The translations under genes and the position numbers were made by a program. A DNA stretch of 64,000 nucleotides from Treponema bryantii (lineage in GTDB: Bacteria > Spirochaetota > Spirochaetia > Treponematales > Treponemataceae). Shown here in pieces: positions 25,182 to 34,294 of this stretch (within the stretch, counting starts at the first letter, position 1; each line of letters starts with the position of its first letter). The notes under the pieces are model-generated. The model was not told the origin of the DNA. It did not search any database and saw only the letters and a program-made list of their open reading frames with translations. The stretch is taken from positions 372,001 to 436,000 of the forward strand of contig NZ_FOFU01000002.1 in the NCBI RefSeq assembly GCF_900111035.1, in the 5' to 3' direction.

Positions 25182-26348
25182 TTACCAAAATCTATACCAG
25201 GTCAAAAATATCTTATGCTTGATGCCGAACTTTTCCGGGTATTTTTCTTCCAGCATGGCACGATGTTCTTTATCAAACTGAAGCAGTTGTTCTTCGTTCA
25301 TACTGGCCATCACACCACGACTTGCAAGCATTCGTCCATGCCAGCTGTCCCGTGTAAATGGAATTTCTGTTATGAAAGTCTCCAGCTGAGGATTTTCAAA
25401 ATAGTGACGGCGTAAATCCTCAAGAGCACTTGCTGCCCCATGCCATGACGGATTGATTTTCTTTACCAGCGCATTACTGTCCTGAGTTACAGGTTCTTCC
25501 TTCATATAAGAAATATAAAGTTTTAAGAAAATGCCACCTTTTTTTATCAGTGATTTTATTTTTGGAACAACAATATCAGGATTAAAATACCAGAAGCACT
25601 GACATGCTGTAATTGCATCAAAAGAATGTTCCGGATAATTGAGTTCTTCAGCAGAAACTTTTTCATAATGAATATTATCCATTCCCAGAGAAAGATTTCT
25701 TGCAATCTCGAGCTGTTCTTCTGAAATATCTGTTGCGGTTATATCAGCCCCATACTTACAAAGATTTCTCGGGAAAACGCCGGTTCCTGTTCCAAGGTCC
25801 AGCCACTTAGTACCTTCTTTTCCAATTCCAAGAGAATACAATTTTTCAAAAAGATTCTTCGGATAAATATCCCTAAAACGCCCATAATATTCTGCAGTCT
25901 TTCCAAAATCAAAGGCTTTGCCGTTATCAACCTGAATCTTATCCAGCGTACCATTTTCCGGTTTGTATAAATCCTTACTCCGATACTTTATATCATATGG
26001 AACATAACTCAAAATCGGAATATCAGATTTTTCATACTCAGCCGGATTACAACCGAACTCTGCAAAGAATGCGCGCTGAAATCCATCAGGACTGTCATAG
26101 CCTGCTTCCAGAGCAACATCAAGAACTTTCCTCTTCTCTTCCTTAAGCTTCCGGGCTGCCTCAGAAAGCTTTGCCCGTCGGATAAAATCTGCAATGCTTA
26201 TACCAACAGTTTCCTTAAAAATTCGGTAACACTGCCATTCAGAATAATCTGTACGGGCTGCGAGATTTTCTATAGTCAGATTTTCATAAAGATTAGAAAG
26301 AATATACTTCTGAATCTCAAAAACTTTTTCTTCTTTTTCACTGAACAT
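25182..26348 (-). CDS. AraC-type regulator fused to a SAM-dependent methyltransferase
   Basis: Residues about 1-105 are an AraC helix-turn-helix pair (LTIENLAARTDYSEWQCYRIFKETVG; VLDVALEAGYDSPDGFQRAFFAEFGCNPAEY). Residues about 145-388 are a class I methyltransferase with TKWLDLGTGTGVFPRNL (SAM-binding motif I), ATDISEEQLEIA and SFDAITACQCFWYF. Fusions of this kind recall the Ada design, where methyl transfer and DNA binding are linked, but no Ada cysteine motif is seen. It may sense or modify a small molecule and regulate its own gene. Confidence 0.85.
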   Translation of the reverse strand: MFSEKEEKVFEIQKYILSNLYENLTIENLAARTDYSEWQCYRIFKETVGISIADFIRRAKLSEAARKLKEEKRKVLDVALEAGYDSPDGFQRAFFAEFGCNPAEYEKSDIPILSYVPYDIKYRSKDLYKPENGTLDKIQVDNGKAFDFGKTAEYYGRFRDIYPKNLFEKLYSLGIGKEGTKWLDLGTGTGVFPRNLCKYGADITATDISEEQLEIARNLSLGMDNIHYEKVSAEELNYPEHSFDAITACQCFWYFNPDIVVPKIKSLIKKGGIFLKLYISYMKEEPVTQDSNALVKKINPSWHGAASALEDLRRHYFENPQLETFITEIPFTRDSWHGRMLASRGVMASMNEEQLLQFDKEHRAMLEEKYPEKFGIKHKIFLTWYRFW

Positions 26349-26409
26349 ATTTTGATTATACGCCTAAGCCGTCTGCTTTTCTCGACTTTTTTTGCAGAGA
26401 AAAAACAAT

Positions 26410-27132
26410 TTAGTTTTTCGTAAAAATCAGATGATTAAAGAACGACACTTTTTTGAAATCGTCTATTGTTCCAACGCGGGTCTCCAGTTCGAGCATCGAG
26501 TTGTACCATTCATCGGTGTATTTGATTTCATTATTTGATGAGAGCCCGTAAAATGCACGGATTCCGTAGAGCTCTGAAAGTGTCATTTCGTTTCCGAAAA
26601 AGTTTGTAAGATATTCGTTAGTGTAAACATCGCGGTTTCCAAACATGCTGTCTTCAGGCTTTTCATCTAAGAGATCAAGCGCAGCTTTCGGATTATCTGT
26701 TAATACGGCACAGCCATAAACACGACCATAAAGATTATGCTTTATGATTGATAAGCGTCCTCCCGGTTTTAGAACCCGTTTCAGCTCTCCAAGAATCTCA
26801 TCTTTATTTTCTACATATTCGAGAACATTATGACAGAAAATGAAATCATAAGTATTGTCTGCAACCGTTTTCAGATATTCGGGCCCCTGGGTAATCAGAT
26901 TGTAGTCATCACTTTCAAAACGAAGTTTGTACATTTCTTCATTCGGCTCTAAGGCAATTACATCATGATTTTTCTCATAATGCATTGCAGTAATACAAAA
27001 TCCCGCTCCAAAATCAAGAATCTTAAGCCTCTTGTCATTTGAGAATTTTAGCTGATTAAAGATTACATCGTAGAATATTTTGCCCCAAGGCTGTTCTACC
27101 ATTTTCCGGTAGTTTTCGATTGGTGTAGACAT
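26410..27132 (-). CDS. SAM-dependent methyltransferase (class I)
   Basis: This 240-residue protein has RLKILDFGAGFCITAMHY (motif I), IALEPNEEMYKL, and YDFIFCHNVLEYVENKDEILGELKRVLKPGGRLSIIKHN, the usual UbiE-like order. The substrate is unknown. A good ribosome site (AAGGAG) precedes ATG 27132. Confidence 0.83.
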   Translation of the reverse strand: MSTPIENYRKMVEQPWGKIFYDVIFNQLKFSNDKRLKILDFGAGFCITAMHYEKNHDVIALEPNEEMYKLRFESDDYNLITQGPEYLKTVADNTYDFIFCHNVLEYVENKDEILGELKRVLKPGGRLSIIKHNLYGRVYGCAVLTDNPKAALDLLDEKPEDSMFGNRDVYTNEYLTNFFGNEMTLSELYGIRAFYGLSSNNEIKYTDEWYNSMLELETRVGTIDDFKKVSFFNHLIFTKN

Positions 27133-27167
27133 TTTTAACTCCTTTCACACTTTTATATTTTTTTACA

Positions 27168-27803
27168 CTATTGAGTCATTATGCTTCTGCTTAATTCATT
27201 GAAGATACATTCTATTGAATACTGATCCGGCGTTTTATTTTCAAACCAGCCGTCTTCAAAAAGTTTTTTTGCTGCATTTACGCCACGAGAATTATATACA
27301 GAAAAGTCTGCCAGCATACTTTCAAGTTTTTCATTATCCTGATTGTAAAGTATCTCCTTGATAGTCTGCAAGCCTCTCTGAACATCGCCATATAATGAAG
27401 GCATCCAGACTACATCAACATGTTTAGAAGCTAAAAAATTACTCTTGCTTAGAAGCTCAACTGCACCACCGTGATCATCGTGTGCACCAATAATCACTTT
27501 TCTGATTCCACCCATGACTAAAGTTCCTAAACACATAGGACACGGTTCAAGAGCCGCATAAAGAGTATATAATTTTACATTTGGATATTTAGTAACATCT
27601 AGATTTCTAACAGCTTCAACTTCTGCATGAGAAACGCGAGGATTCGGTATTTCTGTTTCACCGATTTTATTTCTTCCCACCGAGATAATATTTCCGGTTT
27701 CATCAACAATTACTGCTGCAATGGCTTTGCTTTTATGGCAGACAGATTCCCATTCCATTTCAAATATTTTCTGCCAGATAGTTTCCAGCTCTTGAAAGTC
27801 CAT
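27168..27803 (-). CDS. Nucleoside/tRNA-type deaminase family protein
   Basis: This 211-residue zinc deaminase has HAEVEAVRNL (zinc His and catalytic Glu) and EPCPMCLGTLVMGGIRKVIIG (the PCxxC zinc cysteines). It is longer than TadA or guanine deaminase, with about 60 extra C-terminal residues. The substrate cannot be assigned; a free nucleoside or base is likelier than tRNA. Confidence 0.8.
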   Translation of the reverse strand: MDFQELETIWQKIFEMEWESVCHKSKAIAAVIVDETGNIISVGRNKIGETEIPNPRVSHAEVEAVRNLDVTKYPNVKLYTLYAALEPCPMCLGTLVMGGIRKVIIGAHDDHGGAVELLSKSNFLASKHVDVVWMPSLYGDVQRGLQTIKEILYNQDNEKLESMLADFSVYNSRGVNAAKKLFEDGWFENKTPDQYSIECIFNELSRSIMTQ

Positions 27804-27865
27804 TTTTTACTCCTTTTACACTTTTTATAATTTTAGCACAGGGTAAATTACGTTTCTTGATATTT

Positions 27866-28600
27866 TTAATCATTTAAAAAGTCTAAAATTCTTTTATTTA
27901 TATCGTCAATCTGTTCACCAACAAAATGAGGACGATGACCTCCTCCGAGTACTTTGTAGATTTTTGCAGATGGAACTTTTTCCAGTAATTCCTCACAAGT
28001 ACCAAATGGATCATTTTCACCATTGATAAAAAATGCAGGACATTTTATATTTTTCCACTCAGCATCTGTTAGACTTGGGCTTTGCTGCCAGTCAGCAACT
28101 GTGTTTCGTAAGTATGTCTGCCAGTCGCCTCTATGTGCTTCATGGTGTCTGGATTTAATATCTTCAATGAAATCTATACTGTTATTCTTCAGCAGATTCT
28201 CCGGCAGGAAATCCGTTGCACCTTCCGGTCTGGGATAGGCAGCTCCTCCAATTGTAACCAGACTTTTAACTTTTTGCGGATATTTTGCTGCCATGTAACA
28301 ACCAACGTAAGCACCGCAGCTATAGCCAATTATATGAGCCTGTTTGATTTCCAGTTTATCCAGAAACATTGCCATATCATCTGCAACCATCCGACTGTTC
28401 CATGTAAGGTCATCACATAGGGTTCTTCCATGCCCACGAAAATCAGGATATAAACATCTGTACTTACCTGAAAAAGGAATAATTTGTCCTGAAAATGCCA
28501 GTAAACCTCTGCTGAAATGGCTATGCAAAAACAGAACTGTTTCGCCCCTTCCAAACTCTTCATAATACAAGTTTAAATCATTTAATTTTACGTAAGGCAT
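27866..28600 (-). CDS. Alpha/beta-fold hydrolase
   Basis: This 244-residue protein has HSHFSRGLLAF near the oxyanion loop, the nucleophile elbow GYSCGAYVG, an acid in INGENDPFG and the catalytic histidine in GGGHRPHFV. No signal peptide, so cytoplasmic. Substrate unknown; esterases and lyases of this type cannot be told apart by eye. Confidence 0.83.
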   Translation of the reverse strand: MPYVKLNDLNLYYEEFGRGETVLFLHSHFSRGLLAFSGQIIPFSGKYRCLYPDFRGHGRTLCDDLTWNSRMVADDMAMFLDKLEIKQAHIIGYSCGAYVGCYMAAKYPQKVKSLVTIGGAAYPRPEGATDFLPENLLKNNSIDFIEDIKSRHHEAHRGDWQTYLRNTVADWQQSPSLTDAEWKNIKCPAFFINGENDPFGTCEELLEKVPSAKIYKVLGGGHRPHFVGEQIDDINKRILDFLND

Positions 28601-28653
28601 ATAGTCACCTCATTTTAAATTTCAAGGGCAGCAAAATGGCCACCCCTGTTATA

Positions 28654-29538
28654 TTACTTCTTCTTTACCGGAATCCAGATTGCACAGTGATAATCTGAAG
28701 TTGACGGATCGCCATCGCCATACCACTCGATGTTTACACGTCCCGGGAATTCAAAGTCAGGATTTCCAGGCAGCCACTCTTTCCAGATTTTTGTGTTTAC
28801 ATCCTGAAGTGCTTTTGGACATGGACCATAACAATCGAATATTGCCCAGTCAAAATCAGGAAGCTCGTAAACAGACATGCCTTCCGGAATTTCGCCGCCC
28901 TTGTAAAGACCTGCAACAAAATAGCGGAACTTGCCTTCGCCAATGTCATCAACACAAACACCGTATTCGCCGATATTGTTTTCTATGATTGCTTTTTCGT
29001 AGTTGTTAGACGGAGCTTCGCCACTCCAGACACGAGCTGCATATTTTTCGCGAATTTCATCCCAGAACTTTGGAATCTCTACATAAGAAGTTTCGCCGTC
29101 AAACTCGCGTGCAAAACCAATTACCTTAAAGCCAGCCATAGTTTTAATTTTGTAATCCATCTGATTACCTCCGTGAATAGAAATCTCAATTTTCAGAGGA
29201 AGAAATGGTTTTACCGGAGAGCCTTCACGCACCTGCGACGGACTCACACCGTGAAAGCGCGAAAAAGCCTTTGTAAAACTTTCGGGAGTTTCATAACAGT
29301 AACGGAACGCAATGTCGATTATTTTTTCATCAGTTTTCTGAAGGTCCAGCGCTGCAAGGTACAAACGTCGGTTTCGAATATACTCACCAAGCCCGTACCC
29401 CGTCATCAGCGAAAATCCTTTCTGAAAAAAGAATGAGGACATAAACACCTGATCCGCAACATCCTGCGCAGAAATGTCGTCTTCCAGATGCGCTTCCATG
29501 TAATCGATTGCTTTTCTAATACTGGTCAGCCATTCCAA
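28654..29538 (-). CDS. AraC family regulator with GyrI-like effector-binding domain
   Basis: Residues about 1-105 form an AraC DNA-binding domain (ISAQDVADQVFMSSFFFQKGFSLMTG; IIDIAFRYCYETPESFTKAFSRFHGVSPSQVR). Residues about 125-294 form a GyrI/BmrR-like ligand domain (KTMAGFKVIGFAREF; DFDWAIFDCYGPCPKALQDVNTKIWKEWLP). This order matches Rob and other multidrug-sensing regulators. Confidence 0.87.
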   Translation of the reverse strand: MEWLTSIRKAIDYMEAHLEDDISAQDVADQVFMSSFFFQKGFSLMTGYGLGEYIRNRRLYLAALDLQKTDEKIIDIAFRYCYETPESFTKAFSRFHGVSPSQVREGSPVKPFLPLKIEISIHGGNQMDYKIKTMAGFKVIGFAREFDGETSYVEIPKFWDEIREKYAARVWSGEAPSNNYEKAIIENNIGEYGVCVDDIGEGKFRYFVAGLYKGGEIPEGMSVYELPDFDWAIFDCYGPCPKALQDVNTKIWKEWLPGNPDFEFPGRVNIEWYGDGDPSTSDYHCAIWIPVKKK

Positions 29539-29621
29539 TGTCTTTTCTCCTCTGACAATTTTATTCTAAACGGAGATTATTTAGAATTCTTGTCAATTAT
29601 TGTCTAGTTTTGTCCAGGAGA

Positions 29622-30257
29622 TTATTCTCCCATTCCTAATTCATCCCAATCTTTATAAAGCTTTGTATAATCCAAGGTATACTCAATCAGTTTTCCGCGA
29701 GATACTTTTTCTACAAGCTTGCGGACGATTTTTTGGGAGATAGAATACAAATCATTTGAAACAGAAAAAAAGTCGTTTGAAAAAAGAGTTTCTTTTGGGT
29801 AATCGATTTTTATATTAGTATTATATGGCTGTTCTGCAAGATAAGTTGCGAGACCTTCGCCCATTATGAATGACATTTTACTGTTGTCTTTACAAAGCTG
29901 ATTTTGACAGATGTGAACAAACTCATGAATCATAATTTTCTGGAAATCTTCAATAGAATCATTTTTATGTACCTGAGTTTTTTTGTATTCATCATAAGCG
30001 AGTACATAAATAGACGGGCCGTTAGCACAACCAACTATATAATCCTGATATTGTGTGCCAGATATGTTTTCATAAAACTTAATCCAGTCATCTAGTTCTG
30101 AATAAATCTGAATGTTCACATGGTTGTCTAATTTCTCTATTCCCCAGAAATCAAGAATACGCTGAAAATTTTTTGAAAGAGCCTCGTTTATTGTCTGAAC
30201 AAGTTTTTCACTTTTTTTGTCGTATTCGATTGAATACACATCACTTTCATAAATCAT
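29622..30257 (-). CDS. Putative zinc metallopeptidase (HExxH, MA-like)
   Basis: This 211-residue protein has IMIHEFVHICQN (HExxH) followed by IMGEGLATYLAEQ, supplying a third, glutamate ligand as in gluzincins. There is no signal peptide or membrane helix. It resembles the peptidase MA-like group found as small cytoplasmic proteins. The start has AGGAG upstream. Confidence 0.7.
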   Translation of the reverse strand: MIYESDVYSIEYDKKSEKLVQTINEALSKNFQRILDFWGIEKLDNHVNIQIYSELDDWIKFYENISGTQYQDYIVGCANGPSIYVLAYDEYKKTQVHKNDSIEDFQKIMIHEFVHICQNQLCKDNSKMSFIMGEGLATYLAEQPYNTNIKIDYPKETLFSNDFFSVSNDLYSISQKIVRKLVEKVSRGKLIEYTLDYTKLYKDWDELGMGE

Positions 30258-30261
30258 TTTT

Positions 30262-30689
30262 TTATCTCCTCAATATAAATTCATAGTCAATATATTTGCC
30301 GGAAAACGGCGTTTCATTATTTTCCCGTTCACTAACTTTTACAAAACCCACACTCTCATAATTTCTTTGATTATTCTGACTGCCTCTGCAAGCTGCGCAT
30401 GTCCTAAGCCCTGCCCTTTGCATTTTATCAGAATGCAATTATGGCCTATTTCAACATAATCAGGACTGTGTCCCGGATCCCAGGAAATGTGACCGACAGG
30501 CCCACCATCAAGAAGTGTGATAAAAGAAAACTTCTCTGCCGCTACAGGATTGTTATATAAAAAATCATCGTATTCTTTCCAAGTAGTATCCCAGATCTTT
30601 CTACATTCTTCATTAAATGAATAGGCATCTACCAGTTGATTATATAATGTGCCACGGGGAAAATCTGTTGTCTTTTTGAACTCTATCAT
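30262..30689 (-). pseudogene. Frameshifted GNAT acetyltransferase gene
   Basis: The N-terminal frame from 30689 reads a GNAT-like start and core (PVGHISWDPG, KCKGQGLGHAQLAEAVRII) and then ends prematurely at 30339. The expected C-terminus, NYESVGFVKVSERENN, then GKYIDYEFILRR, continues in another frame to a TAA at 30262-30264. Relative to the family about a dozen residues between beta-5 and the NYESVGF motif also look missing, so a small deletion with frame change is likely. Confidence 0.7.
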
Positions 30690-30710
30690 TTGGACCTTTT
30701 GATTATAAAA

Positions 30711-31037
30711 TTAAACCATATATTTTGGTTTGATTATCTTAGTATAAATAACAATAAGAACTGGAACACCAATAAAAGTAAAGATACCAATAAACACACC
30801 CGAAATCAGTACACTTGCGAAAGCTGTAGATGCAGGAATCAAAAATAAAATGCCATAAACAATCCACATGATTCCATTTGCACGATTATACTTTTTAACA
30901 TCACTTACATCTTCCGGAGAAATCTTATCACCCGACCAGAAGTTTGCAGGAGTCTTGCTGTGGTAATAAAACAACCCACCCCCTGCGTATAGTAAGAACA
31001 TAAAAATACAAACTGCAAACATGATGATCTTTTCCAT
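30711..31037 (-). CDS. Small membrane protein, DUF3784-like
   Basis: This 108-residue protein has three hydrophobic segments: an N-terminal helix (about 4-25), GIMWIVYGILFLIPA and GVFIGIFTFIGVPVLIVIY. The middle FWSGDKISPEDVSDVKKYNRANGIMW matches the DUF3784 pattern. Function unknown. Confidence 0.7.
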   Translation of the reverse strand: MEKIIMFAVCIFMFLLYAGGGLFYYHSKTPANFWSGDKISPEDVSDVKKYNRANGIMWIVYGILFLIPASTAFASVLISGVFIGIFTFIGVPVLIVIYTKIIKPKYMV

Positions 31038-31057
31038 TATTTTCTCCTGATAACTTT

Positions 31058-31477
31058 TTATATCGCCTTGCTCATAAACATTTCCATCGGCTGTTCAAAA
31101 CCTGGAATATTCATCACAAGACTACCGCAATCATTATAGCCGTTTTTTCTGTAAAAGTGCTGGGCGGATTCATCTACCTGAGTTGAAGTTAGAACCATAC
31201 CGTAACCCTGGGATTTCATATCCTGTTCCCAGTGGTTTAGAAGTTGTTTTCCATAACCCTTATGCTGTTCCGACCAGTCAACAAAAAGCATTGTACAAAA
31301 CGGTGTGTTATCCCAGAACAAATTATATCGTAAAAGTCCAACAGGCTTGTCGTCTGCAAAAAGCACATAACCTTGTTTACGTTGAACTTTGTTTTCGAAT
31401 TCTTTTTCGGGTAAGTGTTTGTCGAGTGAGTACCAGAAGGCTTTATCTTTTGATGTTACGTATTCTATTTTTGTCAT
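31058..31477 (-). CDS. GNAT family N-acetyltransferase
   Basis: This 139-residue protein has the acetyl-CoA loop in EQHKGYGKQLLNHWEQDM and the C-terminal HFYRKNGYNDCGSL. The substrate is unknown. It is oriented like its neighbours but is probably an independent gene. Confidence 0.85.
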   Translation of the reverse strand: MTKIEYVTSKDKAFWYSLDKHLPEKEFENKVQRKQGYVLFADDKPVGLLRYNLFWDNTPFCTMLFVDWSEQHKGYGKQLLNHWEQDMKSQGYGMVLTSTQVDESAQHFYRKNGYNDCGSLVMNIPGFEQPMEMFMSKAI

Positions 31478-31570
31478 TTTACTTAATTAATTATCCTACA
31501 ATATAACATTATAACATAACTTTTCTTTTTCGGAAAAAATATGATAAAATAGTTAAAAAAGGAGCCCACC

Positions 31571-32230
31571 ATGAAACATCACTACAAAGAAATGCCAGAA
31601 AACTTAAAAGGCACCTATGCCGATTACTCGCACAATTTCGGTTTCAACTGGAAGGAATTTGTTATGACAGTTCCGTCTCCGCTGCTTCTGGTTACAACAT
31701 ACAAATCAAACGGAATGCCGAATGCCTGCATGCAGTCCTGGGCGACTTTTACTTGTGCAAATAAAGGCAACGGCTATTATGCAATTCTGGCGAGCGTAAA
31801 TAAAAACGGTCATTTTTATAAATCTCTCAAAGAAACTGGCGATGCAGTAATCAATTTTATGTCGGCAGAAATTTTTACAAAATGCATGGCAACCATTAAA
31901 AACAATCAGTTTGAGGTTGATGAGATTACTGCCTCTGGACTCACTCCTGGCAAGGCAAGCTGGGTAAATGCACCGCTTGTTGAAGAATGTTTTATGAATC
32001 TTGAAAGCAAATACGTTTGGGAAAAAGAAATTGCACCAGGCGATGACCATGTGCTGCTTTGTCTTGAAATTATCGGTGCTCATATTGACGACGAACATCT
32101 TTCTGATCGTACAGGAGAAAATGGAATTCTCTTCAATATTCATCATCAGCAGAACCCAGAACTCACCGAAAAAACAGGACACGACTGGGCAGCTGTACTT
32201 TCAAAAAAGATTGATATGGGAGAATACTAA
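31571..32230 (+). CDS. Flavin reductase-like FMN-binding protein
   Basis: This 219-residue protein starts with AAGGAGCC upstream and has SPLLLVTTYKSNGMPNACMQSWATFTCANKGNGYYAI followed by GHFYKSLKETGDAVINF, the layout of flavin reductase-like split-barrel proteins. It would bind FMN. It may reduce flavin or act as a flavin-dependent oxidoreductase. Confidence 0.82.
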   Translation: MKHHYKEMPENLKGTYADYSHNFGFNWKEFVMTVPSPLLLVTTYKSNGMPNACMQSWATFTCANKGNGYYAILASVNKNGHFYKSLKETGDAVINFMSAEIFTKCMATIKNNQFEVDEITASGLTPGKASWVNAPLVEECFMNLESKYVWEKEIAPGDDHVLLCLEIIGAHIDDEHLSDRTGENGILFNIHHQQNPELTEKTGHDWAAVLSKKIDMGEY

Positions 32231-32239
32231 AAAATAGAA

Positions 32240-33301
32240 TTAATTTCCTCTCCACTCTTCCAGAATCTTCAAACCTTCTTCAACATCATAGCCAAGAACT
32301 TCCTGGATTTTTTCGAACTTCTTTTTGGAATGAATGGTGTCCATAACTTTGAGCAATTCTTTTTTGTCATGTCTTTGAATGAACAGTGCCATCACTCTTA
32401 TAGCGTTAGTATCTTTACCCAACGCGTAAAAGCCTTTCTTACAATTATAAAGCTCGTCACATTCATAACAGCCGTCGAGGCCTTTTTCCTTGCAGCAGGC
32501 AGTATTCGGGCAAACTCCATCCGGCGAAGAAATTGCATAAGAACAGGTATTGTAAATTGTTCTGCATGAACCACACCAGGAAGTCAAAAAGCAGTGTCCA
32601 CACGAAAGCCCGCAGTAAGCAATCTGATCTACACCTTTCTTTGCCTGCTGGCACAGTTTATTTTTGATACGCTGCATTGCTTCAACATGCATAATCCAGT
32701 GACGCGAGAATGGCATCTGTATCAAACCTTTGATATTTTTACCGCACCAGTAATCTATCAGCCACGACGCACGCTCGTCAGAACTTACACATTTACTTTC
32801 GACAAGTCTTTCTCTATCCTCACCTGTAAACGTTTTTTTCAAGTCTTCAAACTTCAAATGTTCCAACATCTCATTTGTAAAATCCATCACAGCCTTGCAG
32901 TAATCATAAGTTGCCTTGATATTAAGCTTCTTTGAAAACTCAATCAGTGTGTCACCAGCAAGTTCGTTGCCGGTTGTGATGATTGGACTGGATGTTTTTT
33001 CCTGCCAGCCGCCATCAAAAAGAATCCGCTTATTTTTCAAAATCAATTCGTGGGAAACAATATCTTCAATGCGGAAAGTATGCCAGAGGGACCACGCAAG
33101 GGTTGTGCAATGGTTCCCCTCGCCGTCTCCGAAAGGCAGCTGGTAAAAAGCCACCGGTGGAAAAGTTTTCACAATGAAAGAAATCTGTTCAAAAAGTTCG
33201 GTACGCAATTCAATCAGCAGCTTTATGCCTTCATCAAAAGTTGCTTCCTTTGAAATGAGAGCCTGCATTTTTTTATTTTTTTCAGACCAGTCTTTATTCA
33301 T
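32240..33301 (-). CDS. DinB-like domain fused to a cysteine-rich DUF3795 domain
   Basis: Residues about 1-225 resemble the DinB four-helix fold with histidines (HTFRIEDIVSHEL; SRHWIMHVEAM) that could hold a metal. Residues about 232-353 are a DUF3795-like domain: IAYCGLSCGHC then many cysteines (SWCGSCRTIYNTCSYA, GVCPNTACCKEKGLDGCYECDELYNCKKG). The second part likely binds zinc or Fe-S. It overlaps no neighbour and precedes the MarR gene's end by 15 bases. Role unknown. Confidence 0.72.
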   Translation of the reverse strand: MNKDWSEKNKKMQALISKEATFDEGIKLLIELRTELFEQISFIVKTFPPVAFYQLPFGDGEGNHCTTLAWSLWHTFRIEDIVSHELILKNKRILFDGGWQEKTSSPIITTGNELAGDTLIEFSKKLNIKATYDYCKAVMDFTNEMLEHLKFEDLKKTFTGEDRERLVESKCVSSDERASWLIDYWCGKNIKGLIQMPFSRHWIMHVEAMQRIKNKLCQQAKKGVDQIAYCGLSCGHCFLTSWCGSCRTIYNTCSYAISSPDGVCPNTACCKEKGLDGCYECDELYNCKKGFYALGKDTNAIRVMALFIQRHDKKELLKVMDTIHSKKKFEKIQEVLGYDVEEGLKILEEWRGN

Positions 33302-33316
33302 CTAAGCCTCCGCTAA

Positions 33317-33754
33317 TCACTCTGCCTCTTTACAATTTTCAAGAATCCGCGCCAGCATCTCTTCAAACTGAATTATTTCATCATCAGAAAATCCCTTGTA
33401 AAAAATTTTATTCATCTGAGTTGAAACCTTCTGAATAATCTTTGCAAATTCCTGTTCTTTTCCGGTAAGGGAAATCAAGGTAGAACGCTTGTCCGTTTCA
33501 GATGATTTTCTTTCAACATATCCATCACGTTCAAGCCTATCGATAATCCCCGTTAATGTCGATTTATCCAGACTCGTTTTTTCGCAGAGAGTTTTGATTG
33601 GAACACCATCTTTTCCCCATAATGCAAAAATGATTCGTCCACGGGCACCTTCTAAATCTGCCATATCGTTTTCGCGTAAGATTTTATTCCAGACTCTTCC
33701 GCAAACCTGATGCACCTGAGACAGAAGAGTTCCACCACGTGTTTTCTTTACCAT
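33317..33754 (-). CDS. MarR family transcriptional regulator
   Basis: The start is ATG 33754, which overlaps the upstream gene's stop as TAATG. The 145-residue product is a MarR winged helix: GVPIKTLCEKTSLDKSTLTGIIDRLERDGYVERKSSETDKRSTLISLT. It is co-transcribed with the PPOX-fold gene, whose promoter carries a 28-bp palindrome (34225-34252) that is the likely binding site, giving autorepression. Confidence 0.88.
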   Translation of the reverse strand: MVKKTRGGTLLSQVHQVCGRVWNKILRENDMADLEGARGRIIFALWGKDGVPIKTLCEKTSLDKSTLTGIIDRLERDGYVERKSSETDKRSTLISLTGKEQEFAKIIQKVSTQMNKIFYKGFSDDEIIQFEEMLARILENCKEAE

Positions 33755-34206
33755 TAGTTTATGTTCCCAAAACAATGCGGACTGGCATTGTACCAGCCTT
33801 CAATTTTTGTAGAAGTAAATTTGAGCACAGTGTAGTCAGGATCAGTCTTTCCCTTATGATAATAAATAAGCCAGCCAGTCTGCCACAAATCTTCTTTAAG
33901 ACTCTGGTCAGTTACTTCTTCGATTGTTCCAGTAGCGCAGATTCCCTTGAACTTTTCCGGCTCACAAAAATAAAGCGCCGCATTATGATTGTTTCTAATT
34001 CGCTCAACCTTTTTAGAAGACGTATTAGTTGTAAAATACATAGTCAACTTTTCACCCTCGACAATCAGCGTCTTGCCTTCTAACTTCTTATACTTCTTCG
34101 GGTTACAGAGATTCAGCAATGCACGGATTTCAGGCCGACCTTCCTTATCAACAGTTGCAAGATAAGCCGCTTCAGATTTCTGAATAATCGAAATTACATC
34201 TTTCAT
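33754..34206 (-). CDS. Pyridoxamine 5'-phosphate oxidase-fold flavin protein
   Basis: This 150-residue protein has SEAAYLATVDKEGRPEIRALLNL at the N-terminus and TMYFTTNTSSKKVERIRNNHNAALYFCEPEKFKGICATGTIEEV, the split-barrel pattern of general stress and FMN-binding proteins. It is translationally coupled to the MarR gene and probably regulated by it. Confidence 0.83.
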   Translation of the reverse strand: MKDVISIIQKSEAAYLATVDKEGRPEIRALLNLCNPKKYKKLEGKTLIVEGEKLTMYFTTNTSSKKVERIRNNHNAALYFCEPEKFKGICATGTIEEVTDQSLKEDLWQTGWLIYYHKGKTDPDYTVLKFTSTKIEGWYNASPHCFGNIN

Positions 34207-34224
34207 TTTTCATACCTCGATTTT

Positions 34225-34275
34225 TAATATAGTTTGCATACAAACTATATTAAATCACAACAAATAAACTGTCAA
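34225..34275 (-). promoter_or_regulatory. Promoter and 28-bp palindromic operator of the PPOX-marR operon
   Basis: On the minus strand TTGACA (34275-34270), a 17-base spacer and TAATAT (34252-34247) form a near-consensus promoter. A perfect palindrome, TAATATAGTTTG (34225-34236) and its reverse complement (34241-34252) around CATA, covers the -10 and the start point. This is the length and place of a MarR operator. Confidence 0.85.
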
Positions 34276-34294
34276 ATTTTTCTTACCAAGACTT

